A DNA stretch of 64,000 nt from Marichromatium gracile (GCF_004343155.1 NZ_SMDC01000002.1:124001-188000); one strand, 5' to 3'. Counted from the stretch's first letter, positions 33,692 through 43,605 are shown. Translations and numbers: made by a program. Notes: a model not told the origin generated them from the sequence alone.

Positions 33692-35907
33692 TGGATCAGC
33701 GCCCGGTTCCAGGGGCGACCGAGGAACAGATAGAGGGCGTCGTTGCCGCCGTCGGCATAGCCGTAGCCGAGATAGAGCGGGCCGATCGGGGTGTCGGCGC
33801 CGAGAAACAGGCTGCTGCCCAGACGCAGGCTGTCGGCGCCGATGTCGCCGCGCCGCGCCCAGGTGTTGCCGACCTCGAGCGAGGCGCCGGCATAGGTCGG
33901 CACCAGCCCGGTGTCGAAGGCGTGGAGATAGATCGCGCGCGCCAGCCCGAGGTTGGCCCCGGAGAGTTCGAGCTGGTTGAAGCCGGAGAGGTTGAGGAAG
34001 CCGCCGAGCCGGTAGTAGGCGTGCAGCGGGGTCTCGCCGCCGAAGTTGCCGGCCAGGGTCAGCGCGGTGATCAGGCGGTGACGACCGCGCCCCAGGGCGT
34101 GCACCAGCTCGATCCCGGCCTGGTCGTAGTTGCTGGTGGCGCCGAGTGCGGTGCGCGAGTGTTCGCCGAAGGCGCTCGCGGCCCAGCCGCTGGCGGGGAA
34201 GTTGGCGCTGTCGAGGGTGTCGATGTCGAACCTGAACTCGAGTGCGCCGACGTCGAAGTTGTAGCCGCCGAAGCCGGGATCGCCGACGCGCAGGTCGGCG
34301 TCGCCGCGATAGTGGGCGTAGCCGAGCGCGATCCGGCCCCAGTCGCCGAGATTGCGCCCGAGCTTGACGTTGGCGCCGAACCGGTTGAGCTGGTACTCGG
34401 CGAGCGGCGCGTCCTGGGCGCTGGGGTCGAACAGGGTCAGGCTCTCGGAGAGATAGCCGACGCCCAGCCCGGCGAACCAGCGCTCGGCGGGGTCGAGCGG
34501 CAGATAGAGGTTGGAGAGGATGCCCGGCTCCTCGCCGAGCCGGATCTCGGTGCGCCACTCGCCGTTGAGATCGGTGAGCGGGGCCTTGGTATAGGCCGCG
34601 CCGAGGTTGAAGCGGGAGTTGCCGCCTCCGCTCGAACTCAGCTCCAGCCCACCCTGCAGCGAGCTGGTGCCCCAGCGCTTCTCGCGCGCGCTGATGTGCA
34701 GCGCGGCGCGCTCGTCGTCGCCCGGTTCGGGCTCGATGCGGTAGCGCACCGTCTCGAACACGTCCTGGTCGTAGACCCGCTCGATCTGTTCGGCGAGCGT
34801 CTCGGGGTCGAACCGCTCGCCGGGGGTGACCTGGATGCGCCGGGCGAGCACCGCGTCGTCGAGCCCGGAGTCGTTGTCGATGCCGAGCCGAGTGATCACT
34901 GGCGCCTGGTAGTCGGCGCGGCGGTGGGCTTGGCGGTAGGCGGCATAGCGCGCCGCGGGCAGGGCGAGGGCGTCGAGCGGCGCCCCGGTGGCGCGCGCGG
35001 CCTGCTCGCCGATGGCGATCGCCTCGAGCATCTTGTCGAAGTCGCTGGCCAGCATCCGGCGCCCGAGCGGCGGGGTGAGCAGCAGGTCGCGCGGGCCCAG
35101 GGTGGCGATCTCGGCCTGGGTGTTGCGCCAGGTCACCAGGCTGGCGACCTGATCGAGCATCTCCAGCACGTCGGTGATCGACTCGCGGTCGCGGCGCGGG
35201 CCGCCGATGTCGACGGCAATGACGATCTCGGCGCCCATCTCGCGCACCCCCCCGATCGGCAGGTTCATCGCCAGCCCGCCGTCGACCAGCAGTCGCTCGC
35301 CGATCTCGACCGGGGCGAACACCGCGGGGACGGCCATGCTGGCGCGGATCGCGGTGGCCAGATCACCGCCGCCGAGCACCACCGCCTCGCCGCTGACGAC
35401 ATCGGTGGCGATGGCGCGGAAGGGGATGCGCAGACGGTCGAAGTCGTGAATCGCGGTGGCCGGCAGGGTATACTCGCGCAGCGCCAGTTTCAGCCGCTGG
35501 CCCTGGATCAGCGCCGGTACCAGGTTGACCCGCCCGGCCTCCTCGTCGACCCCGGGTCGGCTCTTGATCAGAAAGCTCCGGTCCTCGAGCTTGCGCTGCA
35601 TCCGTCGCGTGGCACGGGCCGGCTCGTCCTGAAAGATCGCCGTCCAGTCGATGTCCTCGATCGTCCGCTCGATCTCGTCGGGCGACATCCCCATGGCATA
35701 GAGTCCACCGACGACCGCGCCCATCGAGGTGCCGGCGATGTAGTCGATGGGGATGCGGCGGCGTTCGAGCTCGCGCAGCACGCCGACATGGGCGGCGCCG
35801 CGCGCGCCGCCGCCGGAGAGCGCCAGGCCGATCGCCGGTCGTGTCTCGGCGAGCGCCGGGGCGGCGAGGCCCAGCAGGGTCAGCAGGATGGCGACGGTGG
35901 TGCGCAC
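33688..35907 (-). CDS. Patatin-like phospholipase fused to outer-membrane beta-barrel (PlpD type)
   Basis: 739 aa. Signal peptide 1-20. The patatin domain (about 25-330) has the oxyanion loop SGGGARG (31-37), the nucleophile Ser61 in GTSMG and the catalytic Asp209 in VDGG. A single POTRA-like domain follows (about 335-405, ITRLGIDNDSGLDD). The rest, 410-739, is a 16-strand-type Bac_surface_Ag barrel. This is the type Vd autotransporter layout of Pseudomonas PlpD. The C-terminus ends NRALIH, without a terminal aromatic. It is probably either displayed on or released from the cell surface. Confidence 0.92.
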   Translation of the reverse strand: MRTTVAILLTLLGLAAPALAETRPAIGLALSGGGARGAAHVGVLRELERRRIPIDYIAGTSMGAVVGGLYAMGMSPDEIERTIEDIDWTAIFQDEPARATRRMQRKLEDRSFLIKSRPGVDEEAGRVNLVPALIQGQRLKLALREYTLPATAIHDFDRLRIPFRAIATDVVSGEAVVLGGGDLATAIRASMAVPAVFAPVEIGERLLVDGGLAMNLPIGGVREMGAEIVIAVDIGGPRRDRESITDVLEMLDQVASLVTWRNTQAEIATLGPRDLLLTPPLGRRMLASDFDKMLEAIAIGEQAARATGAPLDALALPAARYAAYRQAHRRADYQAPVITRLGIDNDSGLDDAVLARRIQVTPGERFDPETLAEQIERVYDQDVFETVRYRIEPEPGDDERAALHISAREKRWGTSSLQGGLELSSSGGGNSRFNLGAAYTKAPLTDLNGEWRTEIRLGEEPGILSNLYLPLDPAERWFAGLGVGYLSESLTLFDPSAQDAPLAEYQLNRFGANVKLGRNLGDWGRIALGYAHYRGDADLRVGDPGFGGYNFDVGALEFRFDIDTLDSANFPASGWAASAFGEHSRTALGATSNYDQAGIELVHALGRGRHRLITALTLAGNFGGETPLHAYYRLGGFLNLSGFNQLELSGANLGLARAIYLHAFDTGLVPTYAGASLEVGNTWARRGDIGADSLRLGSSLFLGADTPIGPLYLGYGYADGGNDALYLFLGRPWNRALIH

Positions 35908-35925
35908 GCGGGGCTCCTCCCGGGG

Positions 35926-37134
35926 TCAGGGGTAGATCAGCAGCGGCTCGATCTGCTCGCGCCAGGCGTGCTCGTCGGCGCTCAGGCGCCGTTCGAGATC
36001 GGCGGGGGTGGCCGCGGGGTCGTCGACCCATTCGCGCAGCAGCGGGCCGCCGCAGATCAGGTCGATGGCCAGGCGCTCGTGCTCGTACTCATAGGCGAAG
36101 TGACGCCACAGCGGATAGTCGGGGGACTCCAGACGCAGCGCCTTGAACAACAGCGCGATCAGCCGGTAGGGGCGGAACGCGCCGTGATCGTAGCCGGCCT
36201 GATCGGTGTGGATCTGCACCCCGGCGCAGCGCGCGCCCTGGTGCTTGTGGAAGGTCGGCTCGAACCAGCAGGGACGCAGCAGTGCGCCGCGGGTCCAGGC
36301 CGGGCACAGCGCCTCCATCCGCGCGAGGATGCGGTTGAAGTTGAGGTCCGGGGCGCCGACCAGTTCCAGCGGGGTGGTGGTGCCGCGTCCCTCGGAGAGG
36401 GTGGTGCCCTCGAGCATCACGGTGCCGGGATAGCAGCGCGCCATGTTGAGGCTGGCGGCGTTGGGGCTGGGGTTGACCCAGGGGCGCTGGTGCAACGGCC
36501 AGCCGAACCCGGGCCCCTGCTCGGGCCGATAGCCCTGCATCTCGACCACCTCGAGCTCGAGGTCGTGCCCGCCGCGCGCGGCGAACCAGCGCGCCAGCTC
36601 GCCGAGGGTGAGACCGTGGCGCATGATCAGTGCCCCGGCGCCGACGAAGCTCTCCCAGCCCGGTTCGAGGATGCTGCCCTCGATCGGGCGCCCGGCGGGG
36701 TTGGGGCGATCGAGCACCCACAGCGCCTTGCCATGGCGGGCGCAGGCCTCGATCAGATAGGCCAGGGTGGTGATGTAGGTGTAGATGCGGGTGCCGACGT
36801 CCTGCAGGTCGACCAGCAGCACGTCGAAACTCTCGAGCATCCGCGCGGTCGGATAGCGCGCCTCGCCATAGAGGCTGTAGACCGGGATGCCGTGGCGCGG
36901 ATCGCGCTCGTCCGGGGTCTCGACCATGTTGTCCTGCTTGTCGCCGCGCATCCCGTGCTGGGGGCCGAAGGCGGCCACCAGGTCGAGGTCGGGGAGCGCC
37001 ATCAGGGCGTCGAGGCTGTGCTGGCCGCTGGCGCTCAGCGAGGCGGCGTGGCCGAGCAGGGCGAGGCGCCGGCCGTGCAGTGGGCGGCGCAGCTCGGGCT
37101 CGGCGAGCAGGCGGTCGATTCCGTAGCTGATCAT
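35926..37134 (-). CDS. DUF1343 protein (NamZ-like exo-beta-N-acetylmuramidase)
   Basis: 402 aa, matching DUF1343 throughout: FGPQHGMRGDKQDNM near 55-69, VDLQDVGTRIYTYITTL near 105-121, LDRPNPAGR near 138, EGTTLSEGRGTTTP near 250-263, and FEPTFHKHQG near 300. The family includes NamZ, which removes terminal N-acetylmuramic acid from peptidoglycan fragments. No signal peptide is visible at ATG 37134, so recycling in the cytoplasm is possible; the frame stays open upstream but is not signal-like. It lies 18 bp upstream of the patatin gene on the same strand. Confidence 0.88.
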   Translation of the reverse strand: MISYGIDRLLAEPELRRPLHGRRLALLGHAASLSASGQHSLDALMALPDLDLVAAFGPQHGMRGDKQDNMVETPDERDPRHGIPVYSLYGEARYPTARMLESFDVLLVDLQDVGTRIYTYITTLAYLIEACARHGKALWVLDRPNPAGRPIEGSILEPGWESFVGAGALIMRHGLTLGELARWFAARGGHDLELEVVEMQGYRPEQGPGFGWPLHQRPWVNPSPNAASLNMARCYPGTVMLEGTTLSEGRGTTTPLELVGAPDLNFNRILARMEALCPAWTRGALLRPCWFEPTFHKHQGARCAGVQIHTDQAGYDHGAFRPYRLIALLFKALRLESPDYPLWRHFAYEYEHERLAIDLICGGPLLREWVDDPAATPADLERRLSADEHAWREQIEPLLIYP

Positions 37135-37481
37135 CTCGGTGCTGTGATGCCGGTTGCGATGGAGCGGGCATGTTAGACCAGAGTCCGGGCCATCGCCTAT
37201 GGAGCCTGGTCCGCTTGGTGCTGGATTGATCCCGGCCAAGGACAAGTGCGCGCCGATCGGCGACAATGATCCGTTTTCGTCGCGCCGAGTTCCTGGCGGC
37301 GCAGCCCGGTCGCGACCAGACGTCGTGCGCTGACCGCAAGGATGTCGTCGGCCCGATCGGGCGTGACGGCGGTCCCCATGCTTTCGTATTCGTGCGGATG
37401 CCGTGTTCGCGGCGTCTCGTGCCCCTGTTTCCCGGTCGGTGGCTATCCGTCGACCCTCGATCTCTTTTGCACTGCCAAGCG
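37135..37481. other. Divergent intergenic region between the DUF1343 gene and queA
   Basis: About 350 bp with no convincing gene. Promoters for both flanking genes are expected here but I could not choose them with confidence. Confidence 0.5.
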
Positions 37482-38540
37482 ATGCGCCGTTCAGACTTCC
37501 ATTTCGATCTTCCCGACGAGTTGATCGCGCAGTATCCGCTCGCCGAGCGTGCCGCCTCGCGCCTGCTGGTGCTCGAGGCCGGGGCCGAGCGGCCGAGTGA
37601 CCGACGCTTTCTCGACCTGCCCGCACTGCTGCGACCGAACGATCTGTTGGTGTTCAACAACACCCGGGTGATGCGCGCGCGTCTGTTCGCCGTCAAGGAG
37701 ACCGGCGGGCGGGTGGAGCTGCTGATCGAGCGGGTGGTCGAGCCCGGGGTGGCGCTGGCGCATCTGCGCGCGAGCAAGTCGCCCAAGCCCGGCGCCCGGC
37801 TCTCGATCGACGGCGTGCCGCGCATCGAGGTGATCGGACGTGATGATGACCTGTTCCGGCTGCGCGCACTCGATGACGACTTCGCGGTATTGATGGAGCG
37901 CTTCGGGCACATGCCGCTACCGCCGTATATCACCCGCGCCGACGAGGCCGCCGACGAGTCGCGCTATCAGACCGTCTATGCGCGCAATGCCGGCGCGGTG
38001 GCGGCGCCGACGGCCGGGTTGCACTTCGATGAGGCGTTGCTCGATCGGCTCGATGCGCGCGGCGTCGAGCGTGCCGAGATCACCCTGCATGTCGGTGCCG
38101 GGACCTTCCGCCCGGTACGGGTCGATGATCTCGACCAGCACCACATGCACTCGGAGTGGTTGGAGGTCGACGAGGCGCTGTGCGCGCGGGTGGCCGAGAC
38201 CCGCGCCCGTGGCGCTCGGGTGATCGCCGTCGGCACCACCAGTGTGCGAGCGCTGGAGACCGCTGCGGCCGGCGGCGAGCTGCGTCCTTATCGCGGCGAG
38301 AGCCGGTTGTTCATTCGTCCGGGTTATCGCTTCCGCGTGGTCGATGCCATGGTCACCAATTTCCATCTGCCCGAGTCGACCCTGCTGATGCTGGTGTGCG
38401 CCTTTGCCGGGTATCAGCGGATGATGGCGGCCTACCGTCATGCCGTGGCCGAACGTTATCGCTTCTTCAGCTATGGCGATGCCATGTTTCTTGCCGCCAT
38501 GCGCGAGGATCCGAGTCGCCAGCCTCCACTCATTGAATGA
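37482..38540 (+). CDS. queA: S-adenosylmethionine:tRNA ribosyltransferase-isomerase QueA
   Basis: 352 aa, full length for QueA. It starts [19 protein letters not shown]; other hallmarks are [38 protein letters not shown] (read in part) and [19 protein letters not shown]. It makes epoxyqueuosine in tRNA wobble positions. tgt is not immediately downstream, unlike in many genomes. The ATG at 37482 is set by the conserved N-terminus. Confidence 0.96.
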   Translation: MRRSDFHFDLPDELIAQYPLAERAASRLLVLEAGAERPSDRRFLDLPALLRPNDLLVFNNTRVMRARLFAVKETGGRVELLIERVVEPGVALAHLRASKSPKPGARLSIDGVPRIEVIGRDDDLFRLRALDDDFAVLMERFGHMPLPPYITRADEAADESRYQTVYARNAGAVAAPTAGLHFDEALLDRLDARGVERAEITLHVGAGTFRPVRVDDLDQHHMHSEWLEVDEALCARVAETRARGARVIAVGTTSVRALETAAAGGELRPYRGESRLFIRPGYRFRVVDAMVTNFHLPESTLLMLVCAFAGYQRMMAAYRHAVAERYRFFSYGDAMFLAAMREDPSRQPPLIE

Positions 38541-38893
38541 GTCGGTGTCGTTCGGGGGAGCTGGATGTCTTCTTTCGTGTACGACATCGCCCCGGCGGCA
38601 TCATCTTTTCCTGCCAAATCAACCCGCCTTTCGTCAATGTGCGATGGCAATCCCCTTGTGAGATTGCCGGGATGCCGCATTTGCTGGAGGAGGGGGTTCT
38701 TTATCGTTCACTCTATGGCCGGTTAGGCGCATGAGCGGATGTCGTGGTTGTTTTTTTATAGTTAAAAAGGCCGGTCAATAAAAGGTCTTTGCTTGACTTT
38801 TGTAATAAATCGAATAAATTACGCGGTGCGCGCAGATTCTGTCTTTTGCGTCCATCAAAGAAAAACACCCTAACCCCATTGGAGGTAGACCAC
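38541..38893. other. AT-richer intergenic region before the H-NS-type gene
   Basis: Composition drops sharply in G+C compared with its surroundings, especially 38745-38820. It holds a weak hairpin (GGCAATC 38646-38652 with GATTGCC 38662-38668), possibly the queA 3' end, and the hns-like promoter. A 65-codon frame at 38537-38734 overlaps the queA stop but is not recognisable. Confidence 0.55.
38793..38820 (+). promoter_or_regulatory. Sigma70-type promoter for the H-NS-type gene
   Basis: TTGACT (38793-38798), 16-bp spacer, TAAATT (38815-38820), in an AT-rich setting typical of a curved, self-regulated nucleoid-protein promoter. The predicted leader is about 65 nt. Confidence 0.65.
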
Positions 38894-39295
38894 GTGGAGT
38901 ACGCTAACCTTAGCGTCGAGGAAATCCGGCGCCAGCTGGAAGAGGCCGAGAGCAAGCAGTCCGAGCTCAAGCGCGCACTCGAGATCCGTCGTCGCGAGGC
39001 GAAGAAGGAAGTGGCCCAGGAGGTCCGCGACCTGATTCAGCAGCGCGGCTATGATCTCGCCGAGATCGTCGAGCTGCTCGATGGGAAGAAGCCCCGCCGC
39101 ACTGGTGCCCGCAAGTCCTCCGGCTCGCGCCAGTACACCGAGTACTTCGACCCCGAGAACCCGGAAAACGTCTATGTCCGTGGCGTGCTGCCGCGCTGGA
39201 TGAAGGACAAGATGACGGAAAAGGGTCTCGACCACAGCTCCAAGGAAGATCGCGACACCTTCAAAAAGACCTATCTGCAGGTCAAGAACGGTTGA
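38894..39295 (+). CDS. H-NS-family nucleoid protein with altered DNA-binding loop
   Basis: 133 aa from a GTG at 38894, seven bases after GGAGGT (38881-38886). The N-terminal coiled coil (about 5-45) is typical of H-NS. The C-terminal domain keeps YTEYFDPENPENVYVRGVLPRW in pattern (DPENP...W), but the usual W-x-GRGR-x-P-R-W core reads V-Y-V-R-G-V-L-P-R-W. The minor-groove QGR/RGR hook is therefore lost. About 20 extra residues follow the usual end. It may bind DNA differently or act as a partner that modulates another H-NS. Confidence 0.8.
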   Translation: MEYANLSVEEIRRQLEEAESKQSELKRALEIRRREAKKEVAQEVRDLIQQRGYDLAEIVELLDGKKPRRTGARKSSGSRQYTEYFDPENPENVYVRGVLPRWMKDKMTEKGLDHSSKEDRDTFKKTYLQVKNG

Positions 39296-39590
39296 TGCAT
39301 CGCTTCGCCTCCGTCCTTCCGCGCCGCTGGATATCATCCGCGCAGGCCGCGGACGATGCGGAGGCGGGTTCGACGTGTTTTCAGCTCATGGATGAGATCA
39401 TTGCAATGGATCGCTGGCTTTCGTCTTGCCGAGCGCGTAGACTGCATCCATCGCATCAACCGGTCGATGCGTCGTCTCGCGGCTGAACCGACCTTGCCAT
39501 CAAGGCCTCACCCTCGAACGTCCTCCCTCTTTTTTGCCTAGACCGGCCCCAGCATTCAAGACTTGGGTTAGGCTGGTTTCAGGAGTCTTC

Positions 39591-40919
39591 ATGTCCTTCG
39601 ATTCGCTCGGCCTGCGGGCCGATCTGCTGCGTGCCGTGGCAGGTCAGGGCTATGCACGCCCGACCCCGATCCAAGAGCAGGCCATCCCTGCGGTCCTGGC
39701 GGGCCATGATCTGCTCGCCGGCGCCCAGACCGGCACCGGCAAGACGGCGGCCTTCGCGCTTCCCGTACTGCAGCTGCTCGCGGCCCGCAAGAGCAATGGT
39801 GGACGACGCCTGCCCCGTGCGTTGGTGCTGTCGCCGACTCGCGAACTGGCGGCACAGATCGGCGAGCGCTTCCAGGCCTATGGTCGTGAGGTGTCGCTGC
39901 GCTCGACGGTGATCTTCGGTGGTGTCGGCATGCAGCCGCAGGTCGACCGACTGCGGCGCGGCGTCGACATCCTGGTGGCCACGCCGGGGCGACTGCTCGA
40001 TCATGCCGCGCGCCGCACCCTGGACCTGTCCGCGGTCGAGATCCTGGTCCTCGACGAGGCCGATCGGATGCTCGACATGGGCTTCATCCACGATATCCGC
40101 AAGGTGCTCGCGCTGCTGCCCAAGCAACGTCAGAACCTGCTGTTCTCGGCGACCTATTCCGACGAGATCCGGCGCCTCGCCGACGGCATCCTCCATCAGC
40201 CCAAGCTGGTCGAGGTCGCCCGGCGCAATACCGCCGCCGAGACCGTGGAGCAGGGTGCGCACCCGGTCGACAAGTCGCGCAAGCGTGAGCTGCTGGCCCA
40301 TCTCTTCCACCGTGAGGGTTGGGAGCAGGCGCTGGTGTTCACCCGGACCAAGGCCGGTGCCAACCGCTTGGCCGAGTATCTGGGGCGCGAGGGGATTGCC
40401 GCAGCGGCGATCCATGGCAACAAGAGTCAGTCGGCGCGCACTCGAGCGCTGAGCGAGTTCAAGCAGGGGCGGGTGCGGGCGCTGGTGGCGACCGACATCG
40501 CCGCGCGCGGCATCGACATCGCCAACCTGCCCCAGGTGGTGAACTTCGAGCTGCCCGCCGTTGCCGAAGACTACGTTCACCGCATCGGACGCACGGGTCG
40601 CGCCGGTGCCGGTGGTCGGGCGCTGTCGCTGGTCAGCCATGACGAGCGCAAGCTGCTCAATGGCATCCAGCGTCTGATCAAGCGTGAGATCGTGCTCCAG
40701 CCGGTTGCCGGTTTCGAGCCCTCGGCCGAGGCGCCGGCGAGCGAGACCCTCGATCATGGTCGGGGCGGTCGTCACCGTCGTTCGGGCGGTCGCAATGGCG
40801 GCCGGGGTAACGGCGGCAATGCACAGCGGGAGCGCTCCGGGCGTCCTGCATCCAAGTCGCGGTCCGGTCAGGGCGCCAAGCGCGCCCGGCTCGGCCAAGG
40901 CGGCTCGACACGGGCCTGA
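39591..40919 (+). CDS. rhlE: DEAD-box RNA helicase, RhlE type
   Basis: 442 aa. Q motif (TPIQEQAIP, 25-33), motif I AQTGTGKT (45-52), motif II DEAD (155-158), SAT near 190, and motif [12 protein letters not shown] near 330. The tail from about 385 is Arg/Gly/Ser/Asn-rich and basic, the low-complexity RNA-binding extension typical of RhlE. AGGAG eight bases before ATG 39591 supports the start. An RRM protein gene follows, a pairing that suggests cold or growth-phase RNA handling. Confidence 0.93.
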   Translation: MSFDSLGLRADLLRAVAGQGYARPTPIQEQAIPAVLAGHDLLAGAQTGTGKTAAFALPVLQLLAARKSNGGRRLPRALVLSPTRELAAQIGERFQAYGREVSLRSTVIFGGVGMQPQVDRLRRGVDILVATPGRLLDHAARRTLDLSAVEILVLDEADRMLDMGFIHDIRKVLALLPKQRQNLLFSATYSDEIRRLADGILHQPKLVEVARRNTAAETVEQGAHPVDKSRKRELLAHLFHREGWEQALVFTRTKAGANRLAEYLGREGIAAAAIHGNKSQSARTRALSEFKQGRVRALVATDIAARGIDIANLPQVVNFELPAVAEDYVHRIGRTGRAGAGGRALSLVSHDERKLLNGIQRLIKREIVLQPVAGFEPSAEAPASETLDHGRGGRHRRSGGRNGGRGNGGNAQRERSGRPASKSRSGQGAKRARLGQGGSTRA

Positions 40920-41100
40920 TCGGTCCGTATCGGCGGGTGGTGCGTCCATCCGCCTTGGCCCCAATGCAGCGCTTCCGTGCGCTGCCGTCAGGTCGTCGTC
41001 CGTTGATCGGACGCGCCGGACATCGGACGCCGGCCTCGTGACAATCGCTCCGGATCACCATTCCGGATGCCCCGTTGCCGGTACCGAAGACGTGGGCCTG

Positions 41101-41118
41101 GTCTCCAACGGTGGAGAC
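41101..41118 (+). promoter_or_regulatory. Hairpin in the RRM-gene leader
   Basis: GTCTCCA (41101-41107), loop ACGG, TGGAGAC (41112-41118), followed by AAAAAC. It lies about 80 bp before the RRM start. It could be a leader structure controlling an RNA-binding protein, or part of the helicase 3' end. Confidence 0.4.
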
Positions 41119-41199
41119 AAAAACTGTCGAATCAGTTGCGCGTTGATTTTTCGGCTGTTCTCTTTCTCTTCAATGCGCGCTCGTATGGATATCCCGAAT

Positions 41200-41472
41200 A
41201 TGAATATTTATGTTGGCAATCTCGCTTACGGCGTGACTCAGGAAGAACTTCAGGCCGTGTTCGCCGCCTACGGTGAGATCTCCAGCGTGAACTTGATCAC
41301 CGACAAGTTCACCGGTGAGTCGAAGGGTTTCGGCTTCGTCGAGATGCCTAACAACTCCGAGGCCGATACCGCCATCAAGGCCCTCAACGACACCCCGCTC
41401 AAGGGGCGCAACATGAAGGTCAACCAGGCCAAGCCCCGTGGTGAGCGTCCGTCTCGCGGACCGCGCTGGTAA
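41200..41472 (+). CDS. Small RRM-domain RNA-binding protein
   Basis: 90 aa from ATG 41200 (MNIYVGNLAYGVTQEEL). RNP2 is IYVGNL and RNP1 is KGFGFVEM, with an Arg/Gly/Pro-rich tail PRGERPSRGPRW. Such proteins are common in cyanobacteria and in many proteobacteria and are often cold-responsive. In-frame ATGs at 41173 and 41185 would add 5-9 residues; I prefer 41200 because family members start at MNIYVGN. No strong ribosome-binding site is seen before any of the three. Confidence 0.85.
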   Translation: MNIYVGNLAYGVTQEELQAVFAAYGEISSVNLITDKFTGESKGFGFVEMPNNSEADTAIKALNDTPLKGRNMKVNQAKPRGERPSRGPRW

Positions 41473-41484
41473 GGCGTCGCCTCA

Positions 41485-41591
41485 GGGGGAGGGGCGCTGC
41501 CGCCGCTCCCCCGCGGTGTCCTGCCGAGGTGTCGGCGGGACGCCCGGCGGACCATCCCCGGTCCGCCATCAGGCGGGGTCGTCCGACCCCG
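41485..41591 (+). terminator. Cluster of three hairpins after the RRM gene
   Basis: Stems: GGGGGAG (41485-41491) with CTCCCCC (41506-41512); GGCGGACC (41546-41553) with GGTCCGCC (41560-41567); CGGGGTCG (41574-41581) with CGACCCCG (41584-41591). No T-run follows, so this is at best a G+C-type terminator or RNA-stabilising 3' end. Confidence 0.5.
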
Positions 41592-41750
41592 ACCTGCTCC
41601 TCCCCAACATGACCCGCTTGCCGAGGCTCCACCTCCACCCGTCAGTCGGGCTGGTGTCACGACGGGCCTCCCCCGGCATCCCGGACGCTGCGTGCACCCT
41701 GGGCATCTGCTACCGTAGCGGCGTCTTCATCCGCTGCAATCCTTCGGACC

Positions 41751-43595
41751 ATGCCTGAAACCCGCAATCAACCGGTCGATCTGACCTATCGTGTTCATCC
41801 TGTCGACCCCGAGGCCCATCTCTTCGAGGTCGAGTTGTTGCTGTCCCGCGCTGCGCCCGCCATGTTGCGCCTGAGTCTGCCGGCGTGGATCCCGGGCAGC
41901 TATATGATCCGCGACTTCGCCCGCAATCTCGTCGAGATCGCCGCCAGCGATGGCGAGGGTGCGCCGCTCGCGCTGGAGAAACACGACAAGCAGACCTGGG
42001 TCGCCGACCGGCCGGTCGCCACGGCGCGGGTACGCTATCGGGTCCATGCCTGGGATCGCTCGGTGCGCGGCTGTCATCTCGATGCCACCCATGCCTATTT
42101 CAACGGTCCCGGGCTGTTGCTGCGGGTCGACGGCGCCGATGAGCGCCCCTGCGCGCTCGAGCTGCTGCCGCCGCCGGGCGAGGGGCGCGCCGACTGGCGC
42201 CTGGCCTGCGCCTGCCGGCCCGAGTCGGTCGATACGCGCGGCTTCGGGCGCTATCTCGCCGATGACTATGCCGACCTGATCGACCATCCGGTGGAGATGG
42301 GGCGGTTTACCGAGATCCCCTTCGATGTCGACGGCGTACCCCATCGCATGGTGCTCAGCGGGCAGCATCGCGCCGACGGTGAGCGGCTGGTCGAGGACCT
42401 CGAGCACATCTGCCGCGAGCATGCGGCGCTGTTCGGCGAACTGCCGCTCGACCGCTATCTGTTCCTCACCAGCGTCACCGGCGCCGGTTACGGTGGGCTC
42501 GAACACCGCTTCTCGACCAGCCTGATGTGCGCCCGCGCCGATCTGCCGCGACGCGCCGAGCGCGACCGTCCGCCGCGCGAGGGCTATGTCCGCTTCCTCG
42601 GGCTGTGCAGTCACGAGTACTTCCATCTCTGGAACGTCAAGCGCATCCGTCCCCAGGCGCTGATCGACGGCGGTCTGGAGCACGAGGTCCACACCCGTCT
42701 GCTGTGGGCCTTCGAGGGCATCACCTCCTACTACGACGAGCTGGCGCTGGTGCGCAGCGGTCGTATCGACACCGCGACCTATCTCGGCCTGCTCGCCAAC
42801 GCCATCACCCGCTTGCAGCGCAACCCGGGACGGCATCTGCAGACCCTGGCCGGGTCGAGCTTCGATGCCTGGACCCGCTTCTACAAGCAGGACGAGAGTG
42901 CGCCCAACGTCATCGTCAGCTATTACCTCAAGGGCGCGCTGGTGGCGCTGGCGCTCGATCTGACGCTGCGCCAGCGCAGCGCCGGGGCCTGTTCGCTCGA
43001 TACCGTGATGCGCGCGCTCTGGACCCGCCACGGACGGACCGGGGTCGGTGTCGCCGAGCGCGGTATCGAGGCCCTGGCCGAGGAGGTCAGCGGGCTCGAG
43101 CTGGGCGATTTCTTCGCCACCGCGCTCGATTCCACCGACGAGCTCGATCTCGCGCCGCTGTTCGCCTCCCTGGGGATCGAGATGCGGTTGCGCCCGGCGC
43201 GCGATGGCAAGGATCTCGGCGGTTGTGTCGAGCGCTTCGACCCGGTCGAGGCCCCGGCCACCCTTGGGGTGCGCCTGGCGCCGGGTGCGCCCGAGGGGGT
43301 GGTGCGCCATGTCCTCGCCGGCTCGCCGGGCGAGCGCGCCGGGCTTGCCCCCGGCGACCGGCTGGTCGCGCTCGATGGGCTGCGGATCGGCGCCGATGAC
43401 TTCGAGCGCGCGGTGGCCGCGCTCGGTGCGCTGGATGCGCCGGTGTCGCTGCACGTCTTCCGCGACGACGAGCTGCTCGAACTCGCCGTGCGTCCGCAGC
43501 CGGCCCCGGCCGACACCTGCGAGCTGCGTCTGCTGCCCGAGGCCGATGCCGCTGCGCAGGCAGCGCGCGCGGCCTGGCTGGCCAGTCATGTCTGA
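41751..43595 (+). CDS. M61-family glycyl aminopeptidase with PDZ domain
   Basis: 614 aa. The zinc motif HEYFH (288-292) is followed by LWNVKRIRP, and the third ligand is probably the Glu in the EGITSYYDE segment near 322. The N-terminal beta domain (about 5-170) carries AWIPGSYMIRDFARN, typical of M61. A PDZ domain lies near 510-590 (VLAGSPGERAGLAPGDRL). No signal peptide, so likely cytoplasmic. birA starts 10 bp after its stop. Confidence 0.9.
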   Translation: MPETRNQPVDLTYRVHPVDPEAHLFEVELLLSRAAPAMLRLSLPAWIPGSYMIRDFARNLVEIAASDGEGAPLALEKHDKQTWVADRPVATARVRYRVHAWDRSVRGCHLDATHAYFNGPGLLLRVDGADERPCALELLPPPGEGRADWRLACACRPESVDTRGFGRYLADDYADLIDHPVEMGRFTEIPFDVDGVPHRMVLSGQHRADGERLVEDLEHICREHAALFGELPLDRYLFLTSVTGAGYGGLEHRFSTSLMCARADLPRRAERDRPPREGYVRFLGLCSHEYFHLWNVKRIRPQALIDGGLEHEVHTRLLWAFEGITSYYDELALVRSGRIDTATYLGLLANAITRLQRNPGRHLQTLAGSSFDAWTRFYKQDESAPNVIVSYYLKGALVALALDLTLRQRSAGACSLDTVMRALWTRHGRTGVGVAERGIEALAEEVSGLELGDFFATALDSTDELDLAPLFASLGIEMRLRPARDGKDLGGCVERFDPVEAPATLGVRLAPGAPEGVVRHVLAGSPGERAGLAPGDRLVALDGLRIGADDFERAVAALGALDAPVSLHVFRDDELLELAVRPQPAPADTCELRLLPEADAAAQAARAAWLASHV

Positions 43596-43605
43596 GGGGG
43601 CGGGG

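Noticed and set aside
33691-37176. 1161-aa plus-strand frame antisense to the patatin and DUF1343 genes
   Set aside because: Low-complexity Val/Ala/Gly/Glu translation typical of antisense in G+C-rich genes; the minus strand carries recognisable domains.
38537-38734. 65-codon frame overlapping the queA stop
   Set aside because: Not recognisable, no Shine-Dalgarno; could be real but unsupported.
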